From Streptomyces sp. NRRL F-5727 (lineage in GTDB: Bacteria > Actinomycetota > Actinomycetes > Streptomycetales > Streptomycetaceae): a stretch of 64,000 nt of DNA. The notes below the pieces were generated by a model. That model was not told the origin of the DNA. It did no database searches and worked only from the letters and a program-made list of their open reading frames with translations. Below, piece by piece: positions 52,466-59,673 of the stretch. The DNA lies in contig NZ_JOGX01000018.1 of NCBI RefSeq assembly GCF_000719555.1, positions 1-64,000 of the forward strand. Reading direction: 5' to 3'. Made by a program: the position numbers and the translations under genes. Every line of letters begins with the position of its first letter. Position 1 is the stretch's first letter.

Positions 52466-54417
52466 GATCGCCCGCTCGCGGCCGGCGCGGGCGCGGGCGC
52501 CGTGCACCGGGTGCCGGACGGCAGGAACGACCAGTCGGCCTCCCGGACCGGCTCGCCCGGCAGGCCCAGCCACGCCCAGACCCGCTCGGCGAGCCCCGGC
52601 GTGACCGGCCAGGCCAGCGCGGCGAACGCCTTGGCCGCCAGGTACTCGAGCGCCAGGCTGGTCCGGGCCTCCTCCGCGAGCGACGGGACCTGGCGGGCCA
52701 CCCGCTCCGTCGCCCGGAACTCGGCGCACCGCTTCACGAAGGACTCCAGCAGCTCGACGTAGCCGCGCGCACTGAACGCCTCGGGCAGGACCAGGCCGTC
52801 GAGTTGACGGGTCGCCAGGTTCAGGTACCGGTAGAACTCGCGGTGCGCGTCCGTCCAGGCGCCCGTCCCCGGCACCACGCCGTCGCCCTTCCCGCCCAGC
52901 TCCGCGAAGCCGTCGAGCCAGGCGTGCGCCGCGAGGTACAGCGGGTCCTCGGTCAGCCGGCCGGCGCGCTCCTCGGTGATCCGGGTGACCCGGCCCTCCG
53001 GCGCGTCCCGGAGCAGCGCGAGCCGTACCGCGTCCGCCCCCGACGCGGCGAGGGCGTCGTCGGCCCACACGGCGTGGCCCCGGCTGGTGGAGAACTTCTC
53101 GTCGCCCAGGTGCAGGAACTGGTTGGTGACGAACGCGGCCGGGAGGTGCTCGCCGAGCCCGGCCGCGAAGGCGAGCACCGGCAGCAGCACCGCGTAGTAG
53201 AAGCTGTTGTCGTAGCCGAGGAAGAGCGTGATCCGGGCCGGCCCGCCCTCCTCGGCCTCGGCCTTCGCCGCGTCGAGGAAGGTGAGGGCGAGGTCCGCCC
53301 AGGCGTCGAGCGCCCGGCCCTCGCCGAGGTCGACGCCCCAGTCGGTGGTCCGCGCGAGCCGGTACGGCGGCAGCCCCTCGTCGAGCAGCCGCTCGACCAG
53401 GATCCGCAGGTCGGGGGCGGTGGCCGTGACCCGCAGGTACTCCCGCAGCTCGTCCGCGTAGGCGTTCAGATCGAGCCAGAGCGCCCGCTCCGGGCGGGTG
53501 ACGGCCGCCGTGCCGCAGATCCGGCACCGGACGCCGGTCAGCTCCCGGGCCTCGTTGGGCCGCCCGCACGCCTCGCAGATCTCCCCGTCGCTGGCGGCGG
53601 CGCAGTGGGCGCAGGCCCCGCGGGCGAACGCCTGGTGCAGCGAGAGGTCGCAGCTCGGGCAGTACGCGGTCGCCCGCTCCTCCTCCCGTACCGCGGGCGA
53701 CGCGGCGACCCGGTCGAGGAGCGCCCGGATCCGGTCGGCGTGGCCGGGGTCCCCGGCGGGCCGGGTGAGCCGGTCGACGCCGACGCCGGCCGCGCGCAGG
53801 GTCGCCACGATGGCGTCGCCCGCGGCGGTGGCCACGGCCGCCGGGGTCGTCCCGTCCAGGCGGGCGGCGGCGGCCACGTACGACTGGTGGTCGTCGGTGC
53901 CGGTGACGTACCGGGCGTCCCGGCCGGTGCTGCGCAGCGCGCGCACCAGCAGGTCGGCGCGGACGTACGGGCCGGCGAGGTGGCCCAGGTGGAGGCCGCC
54001 GTTGGGGGTGGGCGGCGGGCAGAACACCAGGGTCCGGTCGGCGAGCCGGTCCCGCGGGGGAGCCTTGTCCAGGACGGCGACGGCGCTCGGGATGTGCTCC
54101 CAGTACACCGACACGAGGTCGAACGGCTCGTCGTGGTCGTTGCGGATCTCGTGGAAGCCGAACGGCGACAGGTAGCAGACGCTCCCCGGCCCCAGCTCAC
54201 GCTCCTCGTCGCCGAGCACGACGACCGCCCTGCCGGACAGGACGATGAACATCTCGCCGTCCTGGTGGGCGTGGCGCTTCGAGACGGTGTGCGCGGGGAC
54301 GCTGCCGAAGACGGAGCCGAACGGCAGCCCCTCGATGTCGGTCGCGGACAGCATGGGTTGCAGGTTCATCTCGTACGACCAGCTCATCGCCGACCGGTCG
54401 AAGGCGCGCGTGATCAA
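52462..54417 (-). CDS. Cupin-MetRS fusion, putative hydrazine synthetase
   Basis: A 651-residue fusion from TTG 54417 (AGGGGG upstream). Residues of about 20-110 form a cupin with ligands His49, His51, Glu55 and His89 (RHAHQDGEMF, FGFHE). Residues of about 125-640 are class-I aaRS/MetRS-like: HLGH at 143-146 (HIGH), four CxxC pairs (Cys253 to Cys301, zinc knuckle) and KFSTSR at 441-446 (KMSKS). This exact architecture defines hydrazine synthetases of the Spb40/Tri28 type, which activate an amino acid as adenylate and let the cupin rearrange the O-ester with an N-hydroxylated diamine to an N-N bond. The neighbouring N-hydroxylase and oxidase complete the set. Confidence 0.93.
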   Translation of the reverse strand: MITRAFDRSAMSWSYEMNLQPMLSATDIEGLPFGSVFGSVPAHTVSKRHAHQDGEMFIVLSGRAVVVLGDEERELGPGSVCYLSPFGFHEIRNDHDEPFDLVSVYWEHIPSAVAVLDKAPPRDRLADRTLVFCPPPTPNGGLHLGHLAGPYVRADLLVRALRSTGRDARYVTGTDDHQSYVAAAARLDGTTPAAVATAAGDAIVATLRAAGVGVDRLTRPAGDPGHADRIRALLDRVAASPAVREEERATAYCPSCDLSLHQAFARGACAHCAAASDGEICEACGRPNEARELTGVRCRICGTAAVTRPERALWLDLNAYADELREYLRVTATAPDLRILVERLLDEGLPPYRLARTTDWGVDLGEGRALDAWADLALTFLDAAKAEAEEGGPARITLFLGYDNSFYYAVLLPVLAFAAGLGEHLPAAFVTNQFLHLGDEKFSTSRGHAVWADDALAASGADAVRLALLRDAPEGRVTRITEERAGRLTEDPLYLAAHAWLDGFAELGGKGDGVVPGTGAWTDAHREFYRYLNLATRQLDGLVLPEAFSARGYVELLESFVKRCAEFRATERVARQVPSLAEEARTSLALEYLAAKAFAALAWPVTPGLAERVWAWLGLPGEPVREADWSFLPSGTRCTAPAPAPAASGRS

Positions 54418-54459
54418 GGGGACCCCCTGGTGGAGTGGGAAGGGACGGGCGGGGCGGCG

Positions 54460-55008
54460 TCAGGAGCCGCGTCGCTCGGCGGCGCCGCGCAGCCGCGCCG
54501 GGGCGCCGTCGGCGTCGAACGGCGCGCGGAAGGAGAACGCGAACGGCGAGGGCCCGTGGTCGTGCAGGTGCTCCAGCCGGGCGCAGGCGTCCGCCCAGGT
54601 GGGGACGGTGTCGTCGGGGACCCACCAGGCCGCGTACGAGGGCCACTCGGGCTTCAGGAACCACTCGTGACGCCGGGCCAGCGTGGAGCGGTGCAGCCCG
54701 CCGTAGGCGAAGGCGAGGACGGAGTCCAGGTCGGCCCAGAGGGAGAGGGTGGAGGCCCGGCTGTCGGTGTCGTCGGTGCGGCCGCCGGTGTAGAAGCGGG
54801 GCACCTCGAACTTCCCCCACGCACCCCAGTCCCGCTGGAAGTTGGTGAGATGGCTCTGCCCGGGGTCCTCCTTGGCCCGGGCGATGAATCCGGGGCTGCG
54901 CTCCGCCTCCTCGAAGGTCGGCGGCGTCAGGTCGTCGAACTCCTGGACCTCGGGATTCCCGTACGGCTTCTTCAGGATCGCGAACGTGGTGAACGCGACA
55001 CGCGGCAT
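54460..55008 (-). CDS. DUF3291 family protein
   Basis: A 182-residue protein from ATG 55008 with AAGGA upstream. It matches DUF3291, a dimeric alpha/beta-barrel-like fold akin to heme- or quinone-handling monooxygenases: SPGFIARAKEDPGQS, FEVPRFYTGG, TLSLWADLDSVLAFAYGG, HEWFLKPEWPSYAAWWV. Several His and Trp residues cluster, but no cofactor motif can be named. Placed between the FAD monooxygenase and the hydrazine synthetase, it may tailor or bind the hydrazine intermediate. Confidence 0.82.
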   Translation of the reverse strand: MPRVAFTTFAILKKPYGNPEVQEFDDLTPPTFEEAERSPGFIARAKEDPGQSHLTNFQRDWGAWGKFEVPRFYTGGRTDDTDSRASTLSLWADLDSVLAFAYGGLHRSTLARRHEWFLKPEWPSYAAWWVPDDTVPTWADACARLEHLHDHGPSPFAFSFRAPFDADGAPARLRGAAERRGS

Positions 55009-55099
55009 CGGTCGGTGTCCTTCCCTGGGGGATGTCCGGTGCCGGACTTCCGCTGGTGGATGTCCGGTGGTGGGGGGTGAGGGACGGGGGTCGGCGGGG

Positions 55100-56362
55100 C
55101 TACCTCCGTGCCGCGGCCGCGCCGCGGGCCATCAGGCCGCGCATGAAGGCCCGCTGGAACTCGGCCGGCATGATCATGCGCCCGGTCAGGGCCAGGTACT
55201 TCTCGGCGAGTTCCGGGTCTCCGCAGATGGTCTCGAACATCCGCTTGCGGGTGGCCTCGTCCTTGCCGACGAGGGAGTCCCCGCAGATCCCCTCGGCGTG
55301 CGGCAGCAGGGTCTTCTCGAACTCCCGCCGGTAGGCGTCGAGTCCGTCGCGGACCCCGTCCGCGTCCAGACTCCGGCCGGTGAACGAGCGGGCCAGCGAC
55401 TGCGCGGTGAGGAGGGCGAAACCGACGCCGACGCCGCTCATCGCGTCCAGCGACAGGGCCGCGTCGCCGACGAACGGCACCGAACCGGCCACCGGCCGCC
55501 GGATGAGGCTCGGATAGTCGCTGTAGCCGAGCAGCGGTCCTTCCGGCACCGCGTCGGCCACCGACGGCGCCTCCGCCAGCCCGTCGAAGTACTTCAGGAA
55601 CTCCTGCATCCGGCCTTCGGAGCCGCGCCGCCACCCCTCGACCCGCGCCTTCTCCGCGAAGAGCACAAGCTCCGTCCGGCCGTCGACGAGCGGGTAACTG
55701 CAGGCCAGGTCACGCTCGTTCATCACGAAGACCGACCGGTTGTCCGGCGGCGCCTCGATCCCCCTGAAGTAGCCGAAGAGCGCGGCGCGTTCGTTGGGCC
55801 GGCTCTCGGCCTCGTTGCCCAGCAGCCCGGCCAGCCGCGAGCGCCGCCCGTCCGCCGCCACCACGAGCCGCGCCCGGTACCGCCGCTCGCCGGCCTCGCC
55901 CCGCGTGTGCACGACGGTCAGGCCGTCGCCGCCCTCCTCGACGCCCTCCACCCCGGTGGCCGCCACGAACCGCACGCCGTGCCGCCGCGCCGACTCCCGG
56001 ATCGCCGGGTCCAGGACCCGCCGCTCCAGGTTGAGCGCGTACGAGTCCGGCCGCGCGGGATCGTATCCGGGGCCCGGCGTGTCGACCACGCCCCCGGGCG
56101 TCACGAACACGGCCTTGGTCGCCACCGACCAGGACGGCTCCCGGAGATGGGCGAGCCCGAGGGCGTTGAGCAGCGGCACCGTGTGCGGCTGCACGAAGTG
56201 GGTGCAGAGCTGCTTGTGGTGCTCCTCGGGCGTCGCCCGCTTCTCGAAGACCGCCACCCGGTACCCCATCGTGGCGAAGTGGACGGCGGCGGCGCAGCCG
56301 GCGAGGCTGCCGCCCACCACCGCCACGTCCAGCGGCCTGTCGTCGTGCTCCTCGGTGCTCAC
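55100..56362 (-). CDS. FAD-dependent monooxygenase/oxidoreductase
   Basis: A 420-residue class A-type flavoprotein from GTG 56362 with GGGGAG upstream. FAD loop VAVVGGSLAGCAAAVHF (GGSLAG), the DG motif LVVAADGRRSRLAG, and the second FAD motif VPFVGDAALSLDAMSGVGVG. It resembles the PHBH/geranylgeranyl-reductase/halogenase superfamily, but the WxWxIP halogenase motif is not seen. It may oxidise the hydrazine or carrier-bound intermediate (for example to hydrazone, azo or diazo level). Lies 97 bp after the carrier-rhodanese gene. Confidence 0.88.
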   Translation of the reverse strand: MSTEEHDDRPLDVAVVGGSLAGCAAAVHFATMGYRVAVFEKRATPEEHHKQLCTHFVQPHTVPLLNALGLAHLREPSWSVATKAVFVTPGGVVDTPGPGYDPARPDSYALNLERRVLDPAIRESARRHGVRFVAATGVEGVEEGGDGLTVVHTRGEAGERRYRARLVVAADGRRSRLAGLLGNEAESRPNERAALFGYFRGIEAPPDNRSVFVMNERDLACSYPLVDGRTELVLFAEKARVEGWRRGSEGRMQEFLKYFDGLAEAPSVADAVPEGPLLGYSDYPSLIRRPVAGSVPFVGDAALSLDAMSGVGVGFALLTAQSLARSFTGRSLDADGVRDGLDAYRREFEKTLLPHAEGICGDSLVGKDEATRKRMFETICGDPELAEKYLALTGRMIMPAEFQRAFMRGLMARGAAAARR

Positions 56363-56459
56363 AGGGCGGCTCCCCGGTTCTGGAAGGGACGGACGGACGG
56401 TCGGAGGGAGGGTCGGACGGTTCGGACGGTCGTGCCGGCCGGCCGCGGGCCGCCGGCGG

Positions 56460-57164
56460 TCAGCACCCGCAGCCGGCGTGGTGGCTGTGCTCCGGGGCGG
56501 CGTGGCCCTCCGTCGGGTGGCCGTCCCGCTTCCACCAGTCGAGGCCGCCGATCAGCTCCTTCACCCGGAAGCCCGCCGTCGCCAGCTTGATCGCCGTCTT
56601 GGTGGAGGCGTTGCAGCCGATCCCGTCGCAGTACGTCACGTACAGCGGCGCCCGGGAGAGCCCGGCCAGCGCGTCCTGGGAGATCGAGCGGTGCGGGATG
56701 CTGACCGCGCCGGGGATGTGCTCCGCCGCGTACGACTCGCTGCTCCGCCCGTCGACGACGACGAGGTCCTGCCCGGCCGCGAGGGCGTCGCGGAGGTCCG
56801 CGGAGTCGATCTCGTACGCGAGCTTGGCCTGGTAGTAGGCGAGTTGGTCGTTATGCTCCCGGGGTTCGGCGGTGGCGGTGTCGGCGGCGGGCCGCTCCTC
56901 CGGCTCGCCCAGGAAGCGGCCGGCGAGGGCGTACAGGTCGCCGAGGGTGCTGGGCGTGACGAGGGAGTCCGCGTGCTCGCCGAGGTCGACGCCGGCGTCC
57001 TCCAGGAGGGTGACGAGGACGCTGATGGTGAGCAGGGAGTCCAGGCCCAGGGTGTTGAGCGGGGTGGTGTCCGGGAGCGGGGCGAGGTCCACCGGCTTGC
57101 CGAGCGCCGTCTCCAGGTAGGCGGCGACCTTCTCCTTGACCGGGTCGTTCACCGCTGTGGTCAT
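56460..57164 (-). CDS. Carrier protein-rhodanese fusion
   Basis: A 234-residue two-domain protein from ATG 57164, overlapping the AMP-ligase stop. Residues 1-85 are an acyl/peptidyl carrier domain with Ser43 in LGLDSL for the phosphopantetheine arm. Residues of about 105-215 are a rhodanese domain (LVVVDGRSSESYAAEHIPGA, active loop TYCDGIGCNAS with Cys179 and Cys184). The tail PEHSHHAGCGC looks like a metal or persulfide site. A carrier fused to a sulfurtransferase suggests that sulfur or a persulfide is delivered to a tethered acyl group. I know no standard family with this pairing. Confidence 0.9.
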   Translation of the reverse strand: MTTAVNDPVKEKVAAYLETALGKPVDLAPLPDTTPLNTLGLDSLLTISVLVTLLEDAGVDLGEHADSLVTPSTLGDLYALAGRFLGEPEERPAADTATAEPREHNDQLAYYQAKLAYEIDSADLRDALAAGQDLVVVDGRSSESYAAEHIPGAVSIPHRSISQDALAGLSRAPLYVTYCDGIGCNASTKTAIKLATAGFRVKELIGGLDWWKRDGHPTEGHAAPEHSHHAGCGC

Positions 57165-58753
57165 ATCTCCTCCTTGTCGGCGTCGTCGAAGGGCTCGACG
57201 GCGCCATCGGCCGACATGTCGAGGTACGGGGAGGACGTCGGGTCCACCGCCGTGAGCCGCTGGGCCAGCAGCGGCGCGTCGGGCTCGTGTCCCGGCACGG
57301 TCCGGACGAGCACCGCCGGGCGCAGCGGCTCGGGCAGGAGGCCCCGCAGCTGGTGGGCGACGTCGTGGAGCGTCTCCGCGTCCTTCGCGGCGACGGCGAG
57401 GGCGACGACGTCGCGGGGGCCGCGCCGGACGACGGCGGCGGTGACCCGCTCGACCGCGGGACAGCTCAGGGCGGCCCGCTCGATCTCGTACAGGTGGGTG
57501 CGGCGCCCCGCCAGCCAGGTGATCCGGTCGTCGGCGTGGCGGCGCAGCACGAGGGCGCCGCCGTCGTCGTACGCGCAGACGTCCCCGGTGCGGAACCAGC
57601 GCGTCCCGTCGGCCTCGACGACCAGCCGGGCGGTCTCCTCGGGCTGGTCGAAGTAGCCGCGCATGACCTGGGGGCCGCCGATCCAGAGCTCGCCCTCCGC
57701 GCCGGGCCCGCGCACCTCGGCCCCGTCCCGTACGAGCTTGGCGAGGGTGCCCCGCAGGGGCCGGCCGACCGGGCAGGGGGCGCCGCTCTCGACGTCCTCG
57801 GCGCGGACGGTGTGGGTGAGGCCGAAGATCGTGGCCTCCGGCGGGCCGAACGCCTGCACGAGACGGATCCCGGGGAGCCCGCGGGCCCAGGAGCGCAGCA
57901 GGTGCGGCGGGCAGACCTGAGCCCCCGTCATCACCACGTCGAGGGAGGGGAGTACGTCCCGGTTGATGTGCCGCCCGTCGTCGGTGATCAGTCCGAGCAG
58001 CATGGTGACGGCGACGAGGTGGGTGATGTGCTGCCGCGCGAGCGTGGCGCGGAGGACGGCGCCGGCCGGGAGGCCGCGGAACTGGTGGACGAAGGCTCCC
58101 ACGGACAGGGGGAGCAGGGTGTCGAGCAGGGACACGTCGAAGTGGAACGGGGAGAGGCTCAGCACGCGGGAGTCGGGCGTGAGGCCCAGCACCTCGTTGT
58201 GGCCGGTGAAGTGGGCGAGCAGGCCGGCGGCGGTGATCTCGGCGCCCTGCGGCTCTCCGGTGGCGCCGGAGGCGAAGACGACGTACGCGATGTCCTCCGG
58301 CCCGTGGGCCACGGTGGTGTGTGGGACGGCGGGCCCGAAGAGGACCGGGACCAGCGCCTCCCCGTCGAGCATCGGGACGCCGGGGAGCACCGGGGGCCGC
58401 CCGGGCGGGGTGATCACGGCGGCGGGCCGGATCCGGTCGAGCAGCGCGTGGAGGCGGGGGTCGGGTTCCGTTCCGTCGACGGGGACGTGGACGGCGCCGC
58501 GCTTCCAGATGCCCAGGATGATCATGGGCATGACAGGTCGGGTCTCGGTGAGGACCACGACCCGGTCGCCCGGGCCCACCCCCTGTCCCTCCAGCCAGGC
58601 CGCGATCTTCAGGGCGCCCTGTTCGAGCTCGGCGAAGGTGTGCCGTACGCGCCCGTCGTCGATCGCCACGCGGTCCGGCCACCGACGCGCCGGGCCGGCC
58701 AGCAGGTCGCCGAGGGCGGGCAGCGGACCCGCGGCGGCGTGGTGTGCGGTCAC
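57161..58753 (-). CDS. Degenerate acyl-AMP ligase paralog
   Basis: A 530-residue ANL-fold protein from GTG 58753. It aligns along its length with the intact ligase at 59666 (shared SLSPFHFDVS, LWIGG, QVMRGY, RTGD blocks). Key positions are changed: the P-loop reads FASGATGEPQG (Lys to Gln169), the A8 hinge loop is RITWLAGRRTH, and the catalytic A10 Lys is Glu490. Adenylation should be crippled. It may be a non-catalytic partner, a carrier-binding scaffold or an enzyme with only the thioesterification-like half. Start and stop both overlap neighbours, so it is still under coupled translation. Confidence 0.88.
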   Translation of the reverse strand: MTAHHAAAGPLPALGDLLAGPARRWPDRVAIDDGRVRHTFAELEQGALKIAAWLEGQGVGPGDRVVVLTETRPVMPMIILGIWKRGAVHVPVDGTEPDPRLHALLDRIRPAAVITPPGRPPVLPGVPMLDGEALVPVLFGPAVPHTTVAHGPEDIAYVVFASGATGEPQGAEITAAGLLAHFTGHNEVLGLTPDSRVLSLSPFHFDVSLLDTLLPLSVGAFVHQFRGLPAGAVLRATLARQHITHLVAVTMLLGLITDDGRHINRDVLPSLDVVMTGAQVCPPHLLRSWARGLPGIRLVQAFGPPEATIFGLTHTVRAEDVESGAPCPVGRPLRGTLAKLVRDGAEVRGPGAEGELWIGGPQVMRGYFDQPEETARLVVEADGTRWFRTGDVCAYDDGGALVLRRHADDRITWLAGRRTHLYEIERAALSCPAVERVTAAVVRRGPRDVVALAVAAKDAETLHDVAHQLRGLLPEPLRPAVLVRTVPGHEPDAPLLAQRLTAVDPTSSPYLDMSADGAVEPFDDADKEEI

Positions 58754-59673
58754 GAGCGACCCCGTTCGTCGAGAGGATGAAGCGGAAAGGCGGTCCTGGC
58801 GATCTCGGCGACCGCGCTCCCCGCCGAGGCCAGCCGGCCGGCGTACAGACAGAAGTCGTGCGGGAGGTCGGGGAAGTGCAGGTGCCGCAGGCCGGGCGAG
58901 CGCGCGGCCGTCCGCTCCGCCCAGGCGAGCCCCTCGTCCCGGAGGACGTCACAGCCGGCGGTCACGATCGAGCAGCCCGGCAGCCGCGCCAGCTCGCTCT
59001 CCGGCAGCCGCATCGGATCGAAGTCCCGGGCCGAGAAGAAGGGTTCGAGGAGCGAGGTGAAGGTCCGCATGGCGTCCCGGTCGAGGAAGTGGCCCTCACC
59101 GAAGGCCCGGTAGGACGCCCGCTCGGTCCGCAGGTCGAGGACCGGGTAGAGGAGCACGATCCGCTCGAACACCCCCGGCAGGACCCGCAGACCCAGATAG
59201 AGCGCGAGCAGCCCCCCGACGCTGTCGCCCGCCAGCACCACCGGACGGTCCGTCAACTCACCGCAGCGCGAGGCGATGTGGTCGGCCAGCAGCTCCACCG
59301 ACTCCTCGACGGTGTGCTCCGGCGCCTTCGGGTAGTCGAACGCCTCCACGGGCGCCCGGAGGGTGCCCGCCAGCGTGCGTAAGAAGGGCTGGAAGACCTC
59401 GGTCGAGTAGTAGACCATCCCGCCGCCGTGGATGTAGACGACCCAGGGGCTGTCCGGGTCCTCGCGCGGGGGCCGGACGGTGACCGAGTGCGCCCCCCGC
59501 GCGACCGCGGCACCGTCCGCCGGGTCGACGGCGCCGCCGAAGCGGGCGATCCAGCGCTCGGCGTTGGCTCGGTCCTGCGCGAGCGACCCGGTCGACGCCC
59601 GTACCGCCATGATCCGGCGGGCGGCGGCCAGCCGGCCGAACTCGGGGTGGAGCGCCGTCTCCGGGTCAGGCAT
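58750..59673 (-). CDS. Alpha/beta hydrolase (HSL-like) with a TTA codon
   Basis: A 307-residue esterase-fold protein from ATG 59673. Oxyanion motif VVYIHGGGMVYY, nucleophile in AGDSVGG, Asp near GCDVLRDEG, His in LPHDF; this is the hormone-sensitive-lipase family. It may release or deprotect the product (amide, ester or thioester). Codon 98 is TTA (59380-59382), a bldA-dependent leucine codon. Because downstream genes are translationally coupled, the operon may be developmentally gated. It separates the two ligase paralogs, overlapping both. Confidence 0.93.
   Translation of the reverse strand: MPDPETALHPEFGRLAAARRIMAVRASTGSLAQDRANAERWIARFGGAVDPADGAAVARGAHSVTVRPPREDPDSPWVVYIHGGGMVYYSTEVFQPFLRTLAGTLRAPVEAFDYPKAPEHTVEESVELLADHIASRCGELTDRPVVLAGDSVGGLLALYLGLRVLPGVFERIVLLYPVLDLRTERASYRAFGEGHFLDRDAMRTFTSLLEPFFSARDFDPMRLPESELARLPGCSIVTAGCDVLRDEGLAWAERTAARSPGLRHLHFPDLPHDFCLYAGRLASAGSAVAEIARTAFPLHPLDERGRS

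Noticed and set aside
52462..54417. Second housekeeping methionyl-tRNA synthetase
   Set aside because: The N-terminal cupin with complete metal ligands and the neighbouring N-hydroxylase fit hydrazine synthetases, not tRNA charging; a tRNA-binding anticodon role looks degenerate.
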